From: JBJMLO01 sp045805265
Lineage (GTDB): Bacteria; Actinomycetota; UBA4738; JACQTL01
DNA: 64,000 nucleotides
Direction of reading: 5' to 3'
Assembly (NCBI GenBank): GCA_045805265.1
Contig: JBJMLO010000011.1
Coordinates: 124,001-188,000, forward strand
The notes beneath the pieces are model-generated. The model was not told the DNA's origin, did no database searches, and was given only the letters and a program-made list of their open reading frames with translations. Positions 1 to 8,255 of the stretch are shown in pieces (position 1 is the first letter of the stretch; each line of letters opens with the position of its first letter). A program made the translations under genes and the position numbers.

Positions 1-33
1 CTCCCGACAGGGCGACCGCCGGGGTTCGGCCGG

Positions 34-237
34 CTACCGTTCGATCCGGAACCTGACTCGGACGTGCGTGTGGTACTCGGCGATCTGGTCGCCCTGGACC
101 GTCGCGCTGGTCTCGAGGATGTCCATCGCCTCGATCCCCCGCAGGGTCTTCGCCGCCTCCGCCAGGGCCTGGGCCGCCGCGTCCCTCCACGACTCCGTGG
201 ACACCCCGACCAGGTCGATCGTCTTGATGACGGACAC
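34..237 (-). CDS. Dodecin family flavin-binding protein
   Basis: A 67-residue protein of typical dodecin size (65-75 aa). Dodecins form hollow dodecamers that store or buffer flavins in the cytoplasm. The N-terminal strand MSVIKTIDLVGVS is followed by SWRDAA, which contains the tryptophan that stacks on flavin in this family, then an amphipathic helix (AQALAEAAKTL) and two strands ending VRVRFRIE. It stands alone, transcribed in the same direction as the DUF2090 gene about 125 bases upstream of its start. The start follows a GGAAGGAGCAAGC stretch that can serve as the ribosome binding site. Family assignment is secure; the bound flavin is not predictable. Confidence 0.9.
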   Translation of the reverse strand: MSVIKTIDLVGVSTESWRDAAAQALAEAAKTLRGIEAMDILETSATVQGDQIAEYHTHVRVRFRIER

Positions 238-361
238 TCGCTTGCTCCTTCCCTGAGCGCACGGAAGCCGTGCGGCGGGATTCTAGGCGGGCCCGACGGC
301 CGTCGCGAACGCTCGAGCGGGGCCGAGGTGAGGGGGCGCGCTCCCCGACCGGCCCCGCAGA

Positions 362-1267
362 TCAGGCGCCCGTGTAGGCGTCGATCATGCGGCGGTAGTT
401 CTCGCCGATCTTCTCGGTGATGGCGTCCCTGGTGGCTTGCGCGTCGACGTAGGACTTCAGCGCGTCCCACCAGATGGTGCGGCCGATGGCGAATCCGATG
501 TACCCCGGCACGCCGGCGCCCGTCTTCAGCCAGTGGACGACCGCGGCCTCATCGGCCCCCCGGCCGAGGACCACGCACACCACCCCGTCCCTGCCGCCGC
601 TGCGCACCTGCTCGCTGATCCGCTCGCAGTCCTCGCGTGCGTCGATGCCCTCGATCTTCCAGATGTCCGGCTCGACGCCGGCCCCCTGGATCTCGGCGAT
701 GGCCCGCCGCATGAGCTCCGGCCGGAGCTCCCGGTCGTACCGGCCGGGGTCGCCGCCCACCGTGTCGAGCTGCGACTGCTCGGCCGGGACCAGCAGCTCG
801 AACAGGAACAGGCGGTCGTTCGCGTGAAGCCAGTCGCCGAGGCGCTTCAGCCGGGCGGACTGCCGGCGGTTCATGTCCTGATCGCCCTCGGGGTTCCACC
901 GGACCAGCACCTTGGAGAAGCTCGGGTCGAACTCCTCGATGTGCTTGCCGAAGTCGTCGCCGTACTGGAAATCGAACTCGTCCTGCCCGCTCTTCTCGAC
1001 GGGCATGGCCAGGAGGAACCCCTCCTTCTTCGCGGTGCGCGCGATGTCGGCGCCGAACTGCTCGTCGACGAGGACGCCGCCGGCGTCCTTCGGCGCGCCG
1101 CCCTCGATCGCCCGGCGGAATCCCTCGAAGATGACCATCTTGGCGTCGCTGATCCGCTCGGCCTCCTCCGGCGAGGGCTCGCCCGAGATGCCGAAGAACT
1201 TCTTCTGGAACGATCCCCGGTGGTCGAACGCGAGAATGTACAGCGGTCGGTCGTACCCGAGCTCCAT
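362..1267 (-). CDS. DUF2090 / IolC C-terminal-like aldolase-fold protein
   Basis: A 301-residue soluble protein. The start reads LYILAFDHRGSFQKKFFG, the signature of DUF2090, the domain fused to the C-terminus of IolC sugar kinases and linked to 2-deoxy-5-keto-gluconate 6-phosphate aldolase activity in inositol breakdown. Further TIM-barrel features are KVLVRWNPEGD, a conserved FELLVP, and PDIWKIEGID with a lysine in a barrel strand. No kinase domain or other inositol genes are nearby, so the substrate is unknown. ATG at 1265-1267 follows an AAGGAGCAACCACC ribosome binding site. Aldolase activity is inferred from the family. Confidence 0.8.
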   Translation of the reverse strand: MELGYDRPLYILAFDHRGSFQKKFFGISGEPSPEEAERISDAKMVIFEGFRRAIEGGAPKDAGGVLVDEQFGADIARTAKKEGFLLAMPVEKSGQDEFDFQYGDDFGKHIEEFDPSFSKVLVRWNPEGDQDMNRRQSARLKRLGDWLHANDRLFLFELLVPAEQSQLDTVGGDPGRYDRELRPELMRRAIAEIQGAGVEPDIWKIEGIDAREDCERISEQVRSGGRDGVVCVVLGRGADEAAVVHWLKTGAGVPGYIGFAIGRTIWWDALKSYVDAQATRDAITEKIGENYRRMIDAYTGA

Positions 1268-1321
1268 GGTGGTTGCTCCTTCCGTCCGAGAAATCGCTGG
1301 TCACCCATTGTTCCATCCGCA

Positions 1322-1360
1322 CGCCCGGGCGGCACCCGGGCCGGAGCCGGGTGCCGGGCG
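1322..1360. repeat. Strong hairpin in the divergent gap between the DUF2090 gene and a membrane protein gene
   Basis: GGCACCCGG (1331-1339) is exactly complementary to CCGGGTGCC (1347-1355) with a seven-base loop, and CGCCC (1322-1326) pairs with GGGCG (1356-1360) outside it. It lies upstream of both flanking genes, so it is not a normal terminator for either; it could be a structured leader or an operator. There is no T-run. Confidence 0.5.
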
Positions 1361-1435
1361 TGGAGGACGCCGGGTAGGCTCCCGGAACCGGGGTCCGGCC
1401 GGAGACGAATACCCGAGAGAGGACCGGGCCAACTC

Positions 1436-2113
1436 ATGGACGACACCGAGCGCGAGCGCGACCCGATGGCGACGCGTGCACACACCGCGGAAGGGACCGG
1501 CGCAGGAGCCGCGTTCTCGGCCGGCATACGGGAGCCCATCGTGGTCTGCATGCTGCTCGCGGCGCTGTTCGACGAGCTCTCCGGGAACCCGCTGCACTCC
1601 ATCGTCCTCGTGGGCACGGCCGTCGCGCTGTCGATCGCACGGGCCAGGGAGCGGGTCTCCACCGGGGCCCGGCGCGAGACCCTGTGGGGGGAGCCCCCTC
1701 CCCTGCTGGCCCGGATGCGCTCGGCCATCGACCGGTCGTCCATCCCGCTGCTGCTGGTCCCGGTGATCGGCCTCGCAGTGGCCATCGGGTTGTTCGAACG
1801 CTACTCGGTGATCCCCTCGATCCTGGTGGCCGCCGTGGGGGTCACGGCGATCGCGTTGTCCTGGCACGGCCCGCTCCACGACGAGCCGCTCGAGCCGGTC
1901 GAACCGGTGGGCAAGGTCCTGTGGGCGCTGGTGGTGGTGGCCCTGGCGGGCTGGGAGCTGACCAACCTGTTCCTGCAGCCCTCGCTCACCACCGACTCCT
2001 GGGCGCACCCCACGCTGAGCGTGCTGTCCGACCCGATCCTGGGGAGCCCGATCGGGCGGTCGCTCATGCTCTTCGCGTGGCTCCGCGTGGGCTGGGGGCT
2101 GCTGCGGCGATGA
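1436..2113 (+). CDS. Polytopic membrane protein of unknown function
   Basis: A 225-residue protein with hydrophobic stretches at roughly residues 35-60, 105-120, 125-145, 158-178 and near the C-terminus (RSLMLFAWLRVGWGLL), suggesting about five membrane segments with a basic cytoplasmic loop (ARARERVSTGARRE). ATG at 1436 was chosen because GAGAGAGGACC precedes it; the same frame stays open much further upstream, but that part is antisense to the DUF2090 gene. The stop overlaps the next start (ATGA), so the two are translationally coupled and probably work together. I do not recognise a family. Confidence 0.75.
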   Translation: MDDTERERDPMATRAHTAEGTGAGAAFSAGIREPIVVCMLLAALFDELSGNPLHSIVLVGTAVALSIARARERVSTGARRETLWGEPPPLLARMRSAIDRSSIPLLLVPVIGLAVAIGLFERYSVIPSILVAAVGVTAIALSWHGPLHDEPLEPVEPVGKVLWALVVVALAGWELTNLFLQPSLTTDSWAHPTLSVLSDPILGSPIGRSLMLFAWLRVGWGLLRR

Positions 2114-2310
2114 GCGCCCACGACTTCACCGTCCTCGTCTACGGCGGCATCGCGGCCGTCGCGTTCCTCCTCGAGGTGCTGAGCAGGCGCGAGCGTTCGC
2201 GCATCCCCACGCTCTCCACGCTCTTCCGCACCATCATGGCGACCCGGCCCGGCCGGGTGGGGATCGTGGCAGGCTGGGCCTGGCTCGGCCTGCACCTGTT
2301 CGCCCGATAG
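2110..2310 (+). CDS. DUF6186 small membrane protein
   Basis: A 66-residue protein with an N-terminal membrane segment (VLVYGGIAAVAFLLEVL), a short basic loop with RSRIPTLSTLF, and a C-terminal segment ending WAWLGLHLFAR. This arrangement, including the W-W/LG-HxFAR ending, matches the actinobacterial DUF6186 proteins. ATG overlaps the previous stop as ATGA. Function unknown; it is presumably a partner of the preceding membrane protein. Confidence 0.7.
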   Translation: MSAHDFTVLVYGGIAAVAFLLEVLSRRERSRIPTLSTLFRTIMATRPGRVGIVAGWAWLGLHLFAR

Positions 2311-2400
2311 CGCGGCCGGCCGCAGCGTTTCGCCGCGCAACGGTGTCTGTCATGCGTGGTGCATCAGGATGCGGGCGTACGGGAGCATGTCGGGGGCGGC

Positions 2401-2895
2401 GTGACCGAGCGCACAGGTGGACTGTCGGAGTTGTACGAGCGCCACGTTCCGGACGCGGTTCGGCTGGGGTACCTGCTGACGGGCGACCGGGAGGTGGCCC
2501 GCGACATGGCGCACGAGGCGTTCACCCGGGTGGTCGGCCGGCTCGCCCACCTCCGCCGCCCCGACGCGTTCGGCGCGTATCTGCGGCGGGCCGTGGTCAA
2601 CCTGTCGAGGAACCACTTCCGCTCGCGGTCTCGCGAGCGGGCCTACGTCGAGCGCGGGCAGGCGCGGGACACGACGGCTCCGGCCGAGGAGACGGTGCTG
2701 GAGCGGGCCGTCCTCCGGTCGGCGCTGCTCCGGCTCCCCGAGCGGCAGCGGGCCGCGATCGTGCTCCGGTTCTACCTCGACCTGGCGGAGGACCAGGCGG
2801 CCGACGCCCTGCGGTGCCGGCCGGGGACCGTTCGATCGCTCGTGTCGCGCGGCATGCAGTCGCTGCGAGCAACCGTGGAGGAACGAGATGCCTGA
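2401..2895 (+). CDS. SigE-family ECF RNA polymerase sigma factor
   Basis: A 164-residue ECF sigma factor. Region 2 runs from LYERHVPDAVRLGYLLTGD through AFGAYLRRAVVNLSRNHFRSR; region 4 (LRLPERQRAAIVLRFYLDL to RSLVSRGMQSLR) contains the helix-turn-helix. GTG at 2401 is preferred because homologues begin close to the ELYERH block; an ATG at 2356 would add 15 residues unlike the family. It overlaps the next gene by eight bases, the usual arrangement for an ECF factor and its membrane partner. The signal and target promoters are not evident. Confidence 0.85.
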   Translation: MTERTGGLSELYERHVPDAVRLGYLLTGDREVARDMAHEAFTRVVGRLAHLRRPDAFGAYLRRAVVNLSRNHFRSRSRERAYVERGQARDTTAPAEETVLERAVLRSALLRLPERQRAAIVLRFYLDLAEDQAADALRCRPGTVRSLVSRGMQSLRATVEERDA

Positions 2896-4183
2896 TCGAC
2901 CCGACGACCTGGAGCCCGACGTCCGCCACCTGCTGGAGGACATGGCGTCCGCCGCGGACCCGCCCTCGAAGGCGCCGCCGGCCGTGGTGCGGACGGCCCG
3001 CAGGCGGCTGGTGCGGAACTCCGTCGCGCTGGCGACGGTGCTGTCGGTGATCGTGGCCGGCGGCGCGGTCGCCGGCGCCCGGCTCGTGAACGGCCCGGAC
3101 CACGGCGCGGTGGTCCCCATCGGGTCGGGAACACCCAGCGCTGAGCCCTCGACGCCGGGGCCGGTCCCCTCGGAGTCGACGCAGCCATCTCCCTCCCCGA
3201 CCGCTTCGGACATGCCGGCCGGCGGCAGCGGGACCGGACCCCTGCCGGCGATGGTGTTCCTCGACGGGGTCGTGTACCGGTATGCGCAGGGGCCCCAGGG
3301 TCTGTCCGCGGAGGTGCTCGGCGTCATCCCGGAGACGACCGCCGCGCAGCCTCCCGTGGCGACGCCCTCCGGGGTACTGGTGCTGGGAGGACGCCCTGGG
3401 GCCGAGACCGAGCTCTGGCTCCTTCCGGACCAGGGTTCGCGGCGCCTGCTCGTCTCCCGCATCGACGGCTTCGCGGTGTCCGCCGACGGGAGCCGGGTCA
3501 CGTACGCGAACACGACCGCCGACTCGACCCACTCGGAGCTGATCGAGGCGTCCGTGGAGACGGGGGCCGTCCTGCACTCGGCGACGTTCGACACCTTCAT
3601 CCGGGCGATCGGCTACGCCGGAGACGTCGTGGTGCTGGACACGGGCGACGGCGCTGCGGCGTCGGCCGCCACGTGGAGCCCGGGAGGAACGACCATCTCG
3701 CGGATCAAGGGGTACGGGACCGCCGACGCCACCGATCCCGATACCGGCCTGGCCGTCCTCAACCAGGGAGACGGCGTCTGCTGGTCGATCCTCCATCTCG
3801 GCCCGACCGGGAACGCCGGCCAGGGACCGGCGAAAACCGGCGACAGCTGCGGCGTCGTCGGCATCTCGTTCGAGACGGGCGCGGGCACGATCGCCGGGGT
3901 CGAGCTGACCTCCGAGGCCGCCACCGGGACCCAGCGGCTCATCCTCGCGGGCACCGACTCCCAGCTGGGCGGCGCCGTCGACGTCGACGGGGCGTTCCAG
4001 ACGCTGTGGACCGCCACCGGGCGGTTCCTCGTGCTGACCGAGCCGACCGACGGCCACTTCGCCGTCGTCCGGTGCCAGGTCTCGGAGAACATCTGCCCGG
4101 ACGGTCCCGTGTGGAGCGCAAGCGGCGCCGGAGGCGACGGGACCGCGTGGCTGGTGGAGGAGCGTCCCCGGACCGGTACGTGA
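2888..4183 (+). CDS. Single-pass membrane protein, putative anti-sigma partner with extracellular sensor domain
   Basis: A 431-residue protein: about 45 cytoplasmic residues, one membrane segment near residues 48-68 (SVALATVLSVIVAGGAVAGA), a Pro/Ser/Thr-rich linker (about 80-115), then about 310 extracellular residues with repeated GxxLVLGG- and DGSRVTYAN-like strands reminiscent of a TolB-type beta-propeller. The overlap with the ECF gene and topology suggest an anti-sigma role. I see no clear zinc-binding anti-sigma HxxxCxxC motif, so either the inhibitory domain is divergent or the protein is an accessory sensor. Confidence 0.65.
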   Translation: MPDRPDDLEPDVRHLLEDMASAADPPSKAPPAVVRTARRRLVRNSVALATVLSVIVAGGAVAGARLVNGPDHGAVVPIGSGTPSAEPSTPGPVPSESTQPSPSPTASDMPAGGSGTGPLPAMVFLDGVVYRYAQGPQGLSAEVLGVIPETTAAQPPVATPSGVLVLGGRPGAETELWLLPDQGSRRLLVSRIDGFAVSADGSRVTYANTTADSTHSELIEASVETGAVLHSATFDTFIRAIGYAGDVVVLDTGDGAAASAATWSPGGTTISRIKGYGTADATDPDTGLAVLNQGDGVCWSILHLGPTGNAGQGPAKTGDSCGVVGISFETGAGTIAGVELTSEAATGTQRLILAGTDSQLGGAVDVDGAFQTLWTATGRFLVLTEPTDGHFAVVRCQVSENICPDGPVWSASGAGGDGTAWLVEERPRTGT

Positions 4184-4196
4184 GCGGACGAGCGGC

Positions 4197-5576
4197 TCAG
4201 GCCCTCGCGACGAGGTCGTGGAGCTGCTGCTCCCACGTCGCGTTATGGATGGCCCGCCCGAGGAACGCCGCGCGGGTCCACTGGAGGTAGTCGAGCCTGC
4301 GCAGCGCGACGCGGTACTTGGCGTAGCGGCTCGTCGCGATCTGGTCGTCGGGCAGGTAGATGGGCTCGCGGCGGAAGTTCAAGGTCAGCAGCGCCCGGTT
4401 CAGCCGCGCAACGGCGGCCGAGACGGCACCGGCCACGGCGTCCGGACCGGCCGCCTGGGCTGCCCGGAACGCCTCGGGGTCCATGAGGCGGAACACATAC
4501 GTGGCGTGGCCCTTCTCCGAGGTGATCTCCTGGGCCACGGCGTTCCGGGGCACCCCGCCATCGGCGAGCGGCGTGAAGAACCACAGGATGGTGCGGTCCC
4601 GGCCGGTCTCGTCCTCGGTGACTCCGGCGATCCCTTCCGGGGTCGCCCCGCCCTCCTCGGCGGACGGGCCGTCGTCCGCGGCGGGCGGTTCCGGTTCCAC
4701 CCGGTCCTCGCCGGACCCGACCCCGCCGGGGGAGCCCTCCTCCTCGGTGACCACGGCCTTGACGCCGAGGGCAGGCCATCCGGGCGGACACATGGACGCC
4801 AGCAGGTCGAAGGTCGACCTGAGCTCGGGCGTCCCCACCACGGCGTCCACGAGCCGCGGCCAGACCCCCGCCGCGATCCCGTCGACCTCGCGCTGCTGCA
4901 CGGCCCTGCCGTCGCGCATCCGGCCGGCCAACCGCGAGAGCACGGCCGGCTCCAGCCCCGGTACCAGGGCCCCGAGCGATCTCCCCGTCCTGGTCGCCAG
5001 CGCGTCGAGCAGTCGCCGGAGCTCGCCGGGCAGCTCCTGCGAGCGGAGCCCCGCCATGCCGAACACGTGGTCCCCGCCGTCGTCGGTCACCACGTGGGTC
5101 TGGTACAGCTCCTCGTCGAACCGGATCTCGTCGACGAACGAGTAGGGCAGGCCCCACATCACGCCGCGCTCCGGCACGACGACCATGAGGTCCTCGAACA
5201 GCCGCACCTCGCACGCCACCGGTTCCGAGCCATCCTGCCCGAGGAACCGGGCCGGGAAGGTGTCCTGCAGGTCGACGCCCGTGAGCAGCAGGTCGTGCTG
5301 GAGCAGGTCGTTCCGCAGCTGCCGCACATCGGCCAGGACCTGCCCGTAGGCCCTGCCCAGCATCGACAGGTCGTATCTGCGACCGGCGAAGTCGGTCAGG
5401 CGCAGCGTGTAGTCGTCGTCGAACACATCGTCGACGTCGATGTAGGCGAGGGTGATGGGATCGCCGCGTTCGGGGACGATGGTCAGCGTGTTCTGGCCGA
5501 CGTCGACGGACGCCGGCACCGCCTCACCGGAGGCGCCGCCCGGCTCGACGACGGCCAGCTGTCCGCGATACGACAC
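4197..5576 (-). CDS. Uncharacterised two-part beta-domain protein paired with a zinc-ribbon protein
   Basis: About 459 residues, no signal peptide or membrane span. The N-terminal 200 residues look like two related beta-rich modules: each has a line such as LTIVPERGDPITLAYIDVDD or LMVVVPERGVMWGLPYSFVD followed by an acidic strand, resembling tandem PH-like domains. A Pro/Glu/Gly-rich linker (about 295-330) precedes a C-terminal domain with FTPLADGGVPRN and a helical end. GTG at 5576 was chosen because it lies 17 bases after the stop of the zinc-ribbon gene; the frame is open further upstream only inside that gene. Not a family I can name; coupling suggests one complex. Confidence 0.65.
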   Translation of the reverse strand: MSYRGQLAVVEPGGASGEAVPASVDVGQNTLTIVPERGDPITLAYIDVDDVFDDDYTLRLTDFAGRRYDLSMLGRAYGQVLADVRQLRNDLLQHDLLLTGVDLQDTFPARFLGQDGSEPVACEVRLFEDLMVVVPERGVMWGLPYSFVDEIRFDEELYQTHVVTDDGGDHVFGMAGLRSQELPGELRRLLDALATRTGRSLGALVPGLEPAVLSRLAGRMRDGRAVQQREVDGIAAGVWPRLVDAVVGTPELRSTFDLLASMCPPGWPALGVKAVVTEEEGSPGGVGSGEDRVEPEPPAADDGPSAEEGGATPEGIAGVTEDETGRDRTILWFFTPLADGGVPRNAVAQEITSEKGHATYVFRLMDPEAFRAAQAAGPDAVAGAVSAAVARLNRALLTLNFRREPIYLPDDQIATSRYAKYRVALRRLDYLQWTRAAFLGRAIHNATWEQQLHDLVARA

Positions 5577-5593
5577 GGCGCGACCGATCCGGG

Positions 5594-6241
5594 CTAGGCC
5601 TGCGCCAGCAGGTTGTTGCCGCACTCGGGGCAGAACTTGGTCCCCCGCTCGGACTCGGTTCCGCACTTGGCGCACACGACCGGGATCGTCAGGGGCTGGC
5701 CGCAGTTCTCACAGAACTTCCCCGACACCGAGGCCTCGGCCCCGCAGTGCGGGCACAGCGCCCGCTGCTTCTGCTCGACGTTGACGTCGGCGGTCCAGTT
5801 GGCCTCGCCCACCTTGGTCTTGACCTGCTCCAGGCGCGCATCCGACTGCATCTTGCCCAATTCCTGCTCGAGCTTGGGAGCGTCGTCCACGCACATGTTG
5901 AACTCGGTGTTCCAGCAGATCTCCTTGCACACCCAGTTGCCGCAGCGGTGGCACTGGTTGAACAGCGGCGCGACGTTCTGCACCGCCTCCTGCAGCGCGC
6001 GATCCTTTGCCTGCGACTCGGTCATGTCGTGCAGGGCATCGGCGCCGTATTGGGCACCGCCGAACCGGCCGCCGAGCAGTCCCCCGAGGCCCCGCGCGAC
6101 CTTCGCGCCCATCCCCAGGGGGTTGGACTTGAACCCGGACTTGTAGCCGTTGCCGCAGCGTTCGCAGAAGAACTCGAACTGGAACCCCGCCTCGGTGGAG
6201 TGATCCTGGTAGTTGTCGGTGAACGGTACGGGCACTGGCAC
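5594..6241 (-). CDS. Multi-zinc-ribbon protein
   Basis: A 215-residue soluble protein with five CxxC-type knuckles in three blocks: CERCGNGY near residue 26, CHRCGNWVCKEIC near residue 97, and a C-terminal pair of double zinc ribbons (CPHCGAEA / CENCGQPL and CAKCGTES / CPECGNNL). A glycine-rich stretch (GLGGLLGGRFGGAQYG) lies between the first two blocks. It is the first gene of a two-gene unit with the beta-domain protein. Such ribbons usually mediate protein contacts; no catalytic domain is visible. Confidence 0.7.
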   Translation of the reverse strand: MPVPVPFTDNYQDHSTEAGFQFEFFCERCGNGYKSGFKSNPLGMGAKVARGLGGLLGGRFGGAQYGADALHDMTESQAKDRALQEAVQNVAPLFNQCHRCGNWVCKEICWNTEFNMCVDDAPKLEQELGKMQSDARLEQVKTKVGEANWTADVNVEQKQRALCPHCGAEASVSGKFCENCGQPLTIPVVCAKCGTESERGTKFCPECGNNLLAQA

Positions 6242-6285
6242 GGCGTCGAACCTCCCTCTCGATCCGTCGGGTCGGCACAGTGTAG

Positions 6286-6301
6286 GGGCCCCCGGGGGCC
6301 C
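6286..6301. repeat. 16-base G/C palindrome between the MBL and zinc-ribbon genes
   Basis: GGGCCCCCGGGGGCCC is a perfect palindrome in the 90-base gap between two genes on the minus strand. It could act as a weak terminator for the MBL gene, but there is no U-tract and no loop, so the role is uncertain. Confidence 0.35.
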
Positions 6302-6331
6302 TTGGGAAGGGAGGATTCGGCGCCGGGGAAC

Positions 6332-6979
6332 CTACCCGGTGATCTCGAAGGGGTTGGTGGGCTCGAGGATCTGCACCTCGACGGGCGCGGCCTCGCTCTT
6401 GAAGCGCTCCGCGTCGGCGGGAGTTCCCACGACGAACCCGTAGTGCATCGGGACCGCCAGCTTCGGCGACTGCGCCCGCACCAGCTCCGCGGCCTCGGTG
6501 GCCTCCATGGTGTAGGTCCCGCCGATCGGCACGAACGACACGTCGGCCTTCACGCTGTCGAGCTCGGCGATGTGATCGGTGTCGCCGGCGTGGTAGTAGG
6601 TCGTCCCTCCCAGCTCGAGGATGTAGCCGACCCAGTTGTTCGCCTGGGGGTGCTTGTCCAGCCGGTCCTCCACGACGTTGTACGCGGGCACCGCTTGGAC
6701 CTTGATGCCGGCCACCTCGAGCGAGTCGCCGGGCGCCACGGGCGTGACGTCCCCCGACAGCTCGGCGGCGATGTCGTGCGGCGCCACGAGCTTGGTCGAT
6801 CCCTCCCGCACTACCTTCGCGAGGTCGTCGGGCTCGTAGTGGTCCTGGTGCGCGTGCGTGATGAACACGACGTCCGCCGGCGGATCGCCGGTGACGCCCC
6901 ACGGGTCGATGTAGACGTTGATGCCGTCGCCCCGCCACAGGTAGGCGGACTGCCGGTACCAGGTGAAGCGGTCGAGCAT
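6332..6979 (-). CDS. MBL-fold metal-dependent hydrolase
   Basis: A 215-residue single-domain metallo-beta-lactamase fold protein. The metal motif HAHQDH is at about residues 62-67, followed by the third ligand region YYHAGDTDH (about 148-156) and a later histidine in VPMHYGF. This spacing and the short length match UlaG-like / YtnP-like hydrolases. It is divergent from the GT2 gene and has no coupled partner, so the substrate cannot be stated. ATG 6977-6979 follows an AAGGAGGTCCAGGC ribosome binding site. Confidence 0.85.
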   Translation of the reverse strand: MLDRFTWYRQSAYLWRGDGINVYIDPWGVTGDPPADVVFITHAHQDHYEPDDLAKVVREGSTKLVAPHDIAAELSGDVTPVAPGDSLEVAGIKVQAVPAYNVVEDRLDKHPQANNWVGYILELGGTTYYHAGDTDHIAELDSVKADVSFVPIGGTYTMEATEAAELVRAQSPKLAVPMHYGFVVGTPADAERFKSEAAPVEVQILEPTNPFEITG

Positions 6980-7181
6980 GCCTGGACCTCCTTGTCACGT
7001 GTCGCGGGGCGCCACCGCCCGCGACGCCGATGGAGGTACGGCCCGCGGGTCCCTGCGGTTCTCCTCTCAGTGTGGCCCAATCCGCCCCGGATGCGCGACT
7101 CGGCGGGACGCCCCCTCCCGTGCGTTGCCCCGACGTGGGACTGCTCGTACGGTAGGGGCCTCCACGAGAACGGAGGAATTG

Positions 7182-8204
7182 GTGGGGGTACCCGAGTACT
7201 CGCTCGTGCTGCCCGCTTGTGACGAGGCCGAGACCATCCCGGAGCTGGTCCGCAGGCTTCGGGAGGTGATCGAGCGGCTCGACGGACCCGCCGAGGTCGT
7301 CTTCGTGGACGACGGGAGCACGGACGACACCTTCCGGCTGCTCGTCGACGCCAGCCGGACGGACCCCCGGTTCCGGGTCGTGCAGCTGTCGCGGAACTTC
7401 GGCCATCAGGCGGCGATCACGGCCGGGCTCGACTTCGCGCGGGGCCGGGCGGTCATCATCATGGACGCCGACCTGCAGGACCCCCCGGAGCTCATCCTCG
7501 ACCTCGCGGCGAAATGGCGGGAGGGCTACGAGGTCGTGTACGCGGTGCGGGAGGACCGCCCCGGCGACTCGGCGTTCAAGCGGGCGACGGCGTCCGTGTT
7601 CTATTCCGCGCTCCGCAGGATGTCGGAGACCGACGTCCCGCTCCAGGTGGGGGACTTCCGGCTGGTGGACCGCAAGGCCCTCGAGGCGTTCCTCTCGATG
7701 CGCGAGTCGAACCGCTACGTCCGCGGGATGTTCGGATGGATCGGCTTTCGCCAGACCGGGGTGCCGTACCGGCGTGACCCCCGCTTCGCCGGACGGAGCA
7801 AGTACTCGCTGGGTGCGATGTTCAAGTTCGCGCTCGATGGCATCGTGGGCTTCTCGACGGCGCCCCTCCGGGTGGCGCTGAAGCTCGGGTTCATCCTCGC
7901 CGGGCTCGCCTTCCTGGGCGGCGTCGCGGCCATCGTGCTGAAGGTGGTGGGCGCCTACGTGGTCCCCGGATGGGCCTCGTTGACGGTGGCGGTGACCTTC
8001 CTCGGCGGCATCCAGCTGTGGATGATCGGCATCATGGGCGAGTACGTGTCGCGCATCCAGGACGAGGTCCGGCAGCGGCCCCTGTACATCGTCCGCCAGA
8101 CGGAGGGGTTCACCCCCCGGGGCGGCGCGGCCGCCGGCGAGTCCGATCGGAAGACCGCGGCGGCACCCGGGGACACCGACGTGGCCACCGAGCTCTCGGG
8201 CTGA
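7182..8204 (+). CDS. GT2 glycosyltransferase of the polyprenyl-phosphate (DPM1/GtrB-like) type
   Basis: A 340-residue inverting family 2 glycosyltransferase that probably loads a sugar from a nucleotide donor onto a polyprenyl phosphate at the inner face of the membrane. Visible motifs are FVDDGSTDDT (donor site) and IMDADLQDPPEL (metal site), followed by two C-terminal membrane segments at about residues 230-255 and 265-290, as in GtrB/ArnC-type enzymes. GTG at 7182 is chosen because CGGAGGAATT lies just upstream. The C-terminal 35 residues are disordered. The acceptor and sugar are not predictable; an MFS gene follows 51 bases later. Confidence 0.85.
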   Translation: MGVPEYSLVLPACDEAETIPELVRRLREVIERLDGPAEVVFVDDGSTDDTFRLLVDASRTDPRFRVVQLSRNFGHQAAITAGLDFARGRAVIIMDADLQDPPELILDLAAKWREGYEVVYAVREDRPGDSAFKRATASVFYSALRRMSETDVPLQVGDFRLVDRKALEAFLSMRESNRYVRGMFGWIGFRQTGVPYRRDPRFAGRSKYSLGAMFKFALDGIVGFSTAPLRVALKLGFILAGLAFLGGVAAIVLKVVGAYVVPGWASLTVAVTFLGGIQLWMIGIMGEYVSRIQDEVRQRPLYIVRQTEGFTPRGGAAAGESDRKTAAAPGDTDVATELSG

Positions 8205-8255
8205 CCCCCCTCCCAGGAACCGGCGCCGTGCGCCTCCCCCGGTACGCTGCCCGCG

